Part shown: positions 52,576-55,571 of the stretch, piece after piece
How the letters are laid out: the number at the start of each line of letters is the position of its first letter
Numbering within the stretch: the stretch's first letter is position 1
Assembly: GCA_031287735.1 (NCBI GenBank)
Contig: JAITSO010000002.1
Span: 1 to 55,571, forward strand
Direction: 5' to 3'
Source of the DNA: Elusimicrobiota bacterium
GTDB lineage: Bacteria; Elusimicrobiota; Endomicrobiia; Endomicrobiales; Endomicrobiaceae
DNA length: 55,571 nucleotides
Program-made: the position numbers and the translations under genes
The notes under the pieces: generated by a model
What the model saw: only the letters and a program-made list of their open reading frames with translations
Told to the model about the DNA's origin: nothing
The model's database searches: none

Positions 52576-53490
52576 TTATTTCGTAGATGCAGCAGTAAGT
52601 ATAGATTGTATCATAGGTGTTGGGTCCGCTTTATTTTGCCCGGCTATATCAAACGCTGTGCCATGACCTGGAGAAGTTCTGGTAAAAGGTAGCCCGGCTG
52701 TAACATTGACTATTTTTCTTGCATCAATGCATTTTAGCGGTATCATGACTTGGTCGTGATACATTGCACAAACTAAATCGTACTCATCGTTTTTTGCCTT
52801 AAGCCATACGCTATCAGCACTCCGGGGGGAAACAATGTTGGGATAATGTTTTTTCAAAATTTTAAATGCTGGCAGTATTATGTCCTTTTCTTCACTTCCC
52901 AATATAGAATTTTCGCCACAATGAGGATTTAACCCGCATAAAGCAATTCTGATTTTTTTTTTAGCGATTCTATTTTTTAAAAAATCAGCACCAAGATGTA
53001 CATTTTCGACAATGTCTTTTGTATTTAATATTTTTGGAATTTGAAATAACGGAATGTGCCTTGTTACCATGACAGAGTTTAGCTTCCCACAAATCATTAA
53101 CATTGCGACTTTTTTTGATTTTGTAAGATCACAAAGCAATTCGGTATGCCCGAGGTATTCAGTGCCAGCTGCTTTGAAAGATTCTTTCGATACCGGAGCA
53201 GTTGTTAAAGAAGCACATTCTTTTTTTAAGCAAAATTGAACGGCTTTTTCGATTGCTAAATAAGAACAAACCCCACCAATTTTAGATGAAGTTCCCAAAT
53301 TTAAAGTTCTTATCAGTGCACTTGTCTCTACGAACTCAAAGTTTTTAAAGTATTTTTTAAAGTAAGAATCTCCGAAAATAAAAGGACTACAACACTTTCT
53401 TACTATAGAATGATTTACAGCTTTACGAACTACTTCAGCTCCAATTCCTGCTGGATCTCCTAAAGTGACAGCTACTTTGGTTTTAATCAT
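52576..53490 (-). CDS. pdxA: 4-hydroxythreonine-4-phosphate dehydrogenase
   Basis: 304 residues. VTLGDPAGIGAEVV opens the protein; TAPVSKESF, GHTELL and VTRHIPL follow; CGLNPHCGENSILGSEE and the C-terminal MYHDQVMIPLK and TRTSPGHGTAFDIA carry the metal-binding residues. All are conserved in PdxA, which oxidises 4-phosphohydroxy-L-threonine in the DXP-dependent vitamin B6 pathway. A paralogue, PdxA2, works on other 4-hydroxy acids and cannot be excluded. PdxJ is not in the window. The ATG overlaps the end of the SurA-like gene by eight bases. Confidence 0.93.
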   Translation of the reverse strand: MIKTKVAVTLGDPAGIGAEVVRKAVNHSIVRKCCSPFIFGDSYFKKYFKNFEFVETSALIRTLNLGTSSKIGGVCSYLAIEKAVQFCLKKECASLTTAPVSKESFKAAGTEYLGHTELLCDLTKSKKVAMLMICGKLNSVMVTRHIPLFQIPKILNTKDIVENVHLGADFLKNRIAKKKIRIALCGLNPHCGENSILGSEEKDIILPAFKILKKHYPNIVSPRSADSVWLKAKNDEYDLVCAMYHDQVMIPLKCIDARKIVNVTAGLPFTRTSPGHGTAFDIAGQNKADPTPMIQSILTAASTK

Positions 53491-54523
53491 TTATCTTTAT
53501 ATTGGATTTGCGTTTTAATTCTGTAACATAAACTTCATAAGCTTTGCTTGCATTTTGCTGATAAAGAATGTTTGCGACATCATTTTTTAAAACATCATAC
53601 GTTATGTCCCTTTTGGCACGTTCTTCAGTGATTTTTATAAAACAATAGCCATTGTCTGTTCTAACAGGATCCTTTGTTTGCTCTCCAAGCTTAAGAGCGG
53701 ATATAGCTTTATTCAATTCTTGAGATGGCAAAGCACCTTTTGGGACAAATCCTATATCACCACTCCTTGCTTTAGAAGGATCGTCGGAGTATTGAGAAGC
53801 AACAGTTTCAAATGATTTGGATTTGAGTTCTTTTTTTATTATGTCAAGTTTTGCTTTTGCTGCACGTTGGTCGGCATCGGAAGCATTCTTAGGACAATTC
53901 ACAAAAACCAAACTAATTCTTACCTGCTCCGCAAAAACTCTTTTAATTTGTGCGGCAATGTCGTTTACCATCATCTCGTCTTGAGGTGAAAGACTATTTT
54001 TGCTTCCGCGAATGTTGTTTTGAATTTTATTGTACAAATCTCGAATTTCAGCCTCTGAAGGTTGCTTTATTTTATGTTCCACTTTTTGTTTTATAAGTTT
54101 CTGTATGGACAATGTGTCACCTATTCTGGTTTCATAGGCATTTCTGGTGAGACCATTTTTCTTTAACTCGGCATCAAAAGTTGCAGCATCTACTTGCAAA
54201 TTCATTTCCTGATTCTTAATAAAATCTTGAATTTCTTTTTTTGAAACGCTTATTTTATTAGATTTGACCTCTTGCTTCAAGATAACCTCATCAAGCATTT
54301 GGTTCAAGATGTTGTTTCTCAATTCTTTTTCTTTTTCTGGTGTTTGTTGGTTTGCAGGAATGCTTCTTTTGTACTGTTCAAAGATAGGGTTAAAAACTTT
54401 GTTAAATTCCGAAGCGAAAATTGGCTCATTATTGACCGTAGCTAAAGTTTTATCGGATTGAGCAAAAGCAACATTTACTGTAAACGCAAATGTAATCAAC
54501 AAGCAAAATATTGATTTTTTCAT
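53483..54523 (-). CDS. SurA-like periplasmic chaperone / parvulin-type prolyl isomerase
   Basis: 346 residues. A signal peptide ends near VAFA-Q (about 22). A SurA-type N-terminal helical region follows (about 25-185: EFNKVFNPIFEQYKR, LNQMLDEVILKQEV). A single PpiC rotamase domain (about 190-310) contains FVNCPKN, YSDDPSKARSGDIGFVPKGALP and DNGYCFIKITEE. Such proteins escort outer-membrane proteins to BamA. SurA of E. coli has two rotamase domains, so this is a shorter form. It forms a pair with the parvulin lipoprotein gene upstream, 79 bases away. Confidence 0.88.
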   Translation of the reverse strand: MKKSIFCLLITFAFTVNVAFAQSDKTLATVNNEPIFASEFNKVFNPIFEQYKRSIPANQQTPEKEKELRNNILNQMLDEVILKQEVKSNKISVSKKEIQDFIKNQEMNLQVDAATFDAELKKNGLTRNAYETRIGDTLSIQKLIKQKVEHKIKQPSEAEIRDLYNKIQNNIRGSKNSLSPQDEMMVNDIAAQIKRVFAEQVRISLVFVNCPKNASDADQRAAKAKLDIIKKELKSKSFETVASQYSDDPSKARSGDIGFVPKGALPSQELNKAISALKLGEQTKDPVRTDNGYCFIKITEERAKRDITYDVLKNDVANILYQQNASKAYEVYVTELKRKSNIKIND

Positions 54524-54602
54524 TTTTTGGCAATTCCTCCGTTTTTTTTATTATATCTGTCCCAAATCCACTGGCTACTTTAGGCAATGTGAGTTATGTG
54601 GG

Positions 54603-55520
54603 CTATATTTTATTTTCAGCTGTTGTTGCCGAGGAAGTTTCTGTTAAATAATTTACTTCAACGCCAATATTTTTAGTCTGTTGATTTACAAATTCTTCGA
54701 GATTGTTTCTTTCAAGTAAAATTTTTATGGAATCCTTGACTTCGTCAAGAGCTATTGCTGGCAGCTTCTGGCTAGAAACTTTATAGATGATACAATAACC
54801 GTATTGGGTGGAAACCACTTCTGATACTTCACCATTTTTCAGCGACAGTGCTGCTTTTTCAAATTCTGGAACAAGCTCGCCACTCCTTACAGGACCTATA
54901 CGCCCGCCACTCTCGGCCGAACTAGCGTCTTGTGAAAATTCTTTAGCGAGATTAGCAAATTTCTCCTCATCTCCGATGTTTCTTGCTTTTTCATAAACCT
55001 CTTGTGCCGATTTTTCATCAAAAGATAGAATATAGCGCACAGTGTAAGCAACGGGTTCCACATATACATCTTTGTGCAAATCATAATAATTTTTGATATC
55101 GTTTTCTGAAGGGGTAAAATCAGTTTGCTTATTTTTCAAAAACAGCTCTATTAGCAAATTGTTTTCATATTCAGAAAGTTGGGATTGTTGATTAGATTTG
55201 AATTTGTTTAAGGAATCCGTATATTCTTCTCCCTTATCTATTCCGGTTTGTTTGGCAAGTTCATAAATGACTTTCTCTTTTACAAGTGCATCTATGAATT
55301 GTTTTCTCCCAGACTCAGTGTTTTCATAGTGGTTCCTGTATTCAGCTGGCAAATCTGACAATTTTTGGTTGAGATCTGTTTCTGTGATAACAGAATTACC
55401 TATTTTGGCAATAACATTGCCTTCTGGTTCTGGTTCTTTAATTTTTTTGCAAGAAAAACAAAAAACAGCAAACAACATCATTAAACCTAATAACAAATTT
55501 TCTGCTACACGGATATTCAT
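54603..55520 (-). CDS. Parvulin-type peptidyl-prolyl isomerase lipoprotein
   Basis: 305 residues. The lipobox VFCFSC gives a lipid-anchored cysteine at residue 24, as in PrsA-type foldases. An N-terminal helical region contains LSDLPAEYRNHYE and ALVKEKVIYELAKQ. The PpiC domain (about 160-275) shows YTVRYILSFDEKSAQ, FSQDASSAESGGRIGPVRSGELVPEFEKAAL and TQYGYCIIYKV. It probably helps outer-membrane or secreted proteins fold. It is upstream of the SurA-like gene, and only the first 51 bases of its promoter region are in the window, with a CGGAGG ribosome site. Confidence 0.88.
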   Translation of the reverse strand: MNIRVAENLLLGLMMLFAVFCFSCKKIKEPEPEGNVIAKIGNSVITETDLNQKLSDLPAEYRNHYENTESGRKQFIDALVKEKVIYELAKQTGIDKGEEYTDSLNKFKSNQQSQLSEYENNLLIELFLKNKQTDFTPSENDIKNYYDLHKDVYVEPVAYTVRYILSFDEKSAQEVYEKARNIGDEEKFANLAKEFSQDASSAESGGRIGPVRSGELVPEFEKAALSLKNGEVSEVVSTQYGYCIIYKVSSQKLPAIALDEVKDSIKILLERNNLEEFVNQQTKNIGVEVNYLTETSSATTAENKI

Positions 55521-55571
55521 AGTACCTCCGATAGAATTTTTACAGCAATTGCAATACTACATATTTTGCTT

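Noticed and set aside
1-55571. CRISPR arrays, insertion sequences, prophage or a clear defence island
   Set aside because: No evenly spaced direct repeats, no transposase or integrase frames and no phage structural genes were seen. The lone methyltransferase does not make a restriction system by itself.

Overview
The window is AT-rich bacterial chromosome with dense, mostly long minus-strand gene runs. The organism appears to be a strict or facultative anaerobe with two membranes. It has a four-subunit pyruvate-type 2-oxoacid:ferredoxin oxidoreductase, and lipid A genes (lpxD, lpxC, fabZ, lpxA) with BamA and an MsbA-like exporter. Overall content and composition remind me of the Elusimicrobiota, in particular Endomicrobium from termite guts. 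That placement is from memory of gene content and was not tested against a database.

Layout. (1) 1-183 is the tail of a gene entering from the left, probably an outer-membrane beta-barrel. (2) 222-10866 is one long minus-strand run read from a promoter at 10838-10866: cimA, porG, porD, small orf, porA, small membrane orf, porB, tpiA, rpiB, an orphan adenine methyltransferase, the N-terminal half of a transketolase, a 60-aa membrane orf, an AlkD-like glycosylase and hemW, closed by a perfect hairpin. (3) 10913-11591 is yajQ, facing the other way. (4) 11582-15033 (minus) holds rsmH, a half-size TauE, purQ, xth and a TPR-like protein. (5) 15054-16991 (minus) is yggS-proC-yggU with its own promoter and terminator. 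(6) 17516-18580 (plus) is a secondary-alcohol dehydrogenase standing alone. (7) lepA (minus) and amt-glnK (plus) are divergent. (8) 22600-28997 (minus) is lpxD-lpxC-fabZ-lpxA-mfd. (9) 29431-34521 (minus) is a secreted sugar-binding-like protein, bamA, thiL, tsaE and tsaB. (10) 34773-36037 (minus) is tRNA-Phe, tRNA-Thr and mnmA. (11) 36356-38641 (minus) is gpsA, an IHF/HU protein, a MerR regulator, tRNA-Pro and a detached atpC. (12) 38774-42059 (minus) is rpsT, a glycosyltransferase and an LTA-synthase-like membrane enzyme. (13) 42283-48768 (plus) is gatB, a sugar-binding lipoprotein, greA, msbA and purF. (14) 48987-52494 (plus) is def-fmt-rsmE-mtaB. (15) 52576-55520 (minus) is pdxA with two parvulin-type periplasmic chaperones.

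The genes are mostly housekeeping: translation (def, fmt, gatB, lepA, rpsT, rsmH, rsmE, tsaB/E, mnmA, mtaB, three tRNAs), envelope building and fermentation. The first operon ties pyruvate oxidation to acetyl-CoA directly to citramalate synthesis, which consumes both pyruvate and acetyl-CoA. I found no CRISPR array, no insertion sequence, no prophage and no obvious defence island. The less ordinary items are the unknown small proteins inside the por operon, the orphan methyltransferase, the detached atpC behind tRNA-Pro, a PII protein without the uridylylated tyrosine, and a promoter motif shared by several operons with an extra conserved block upstream of the -10.
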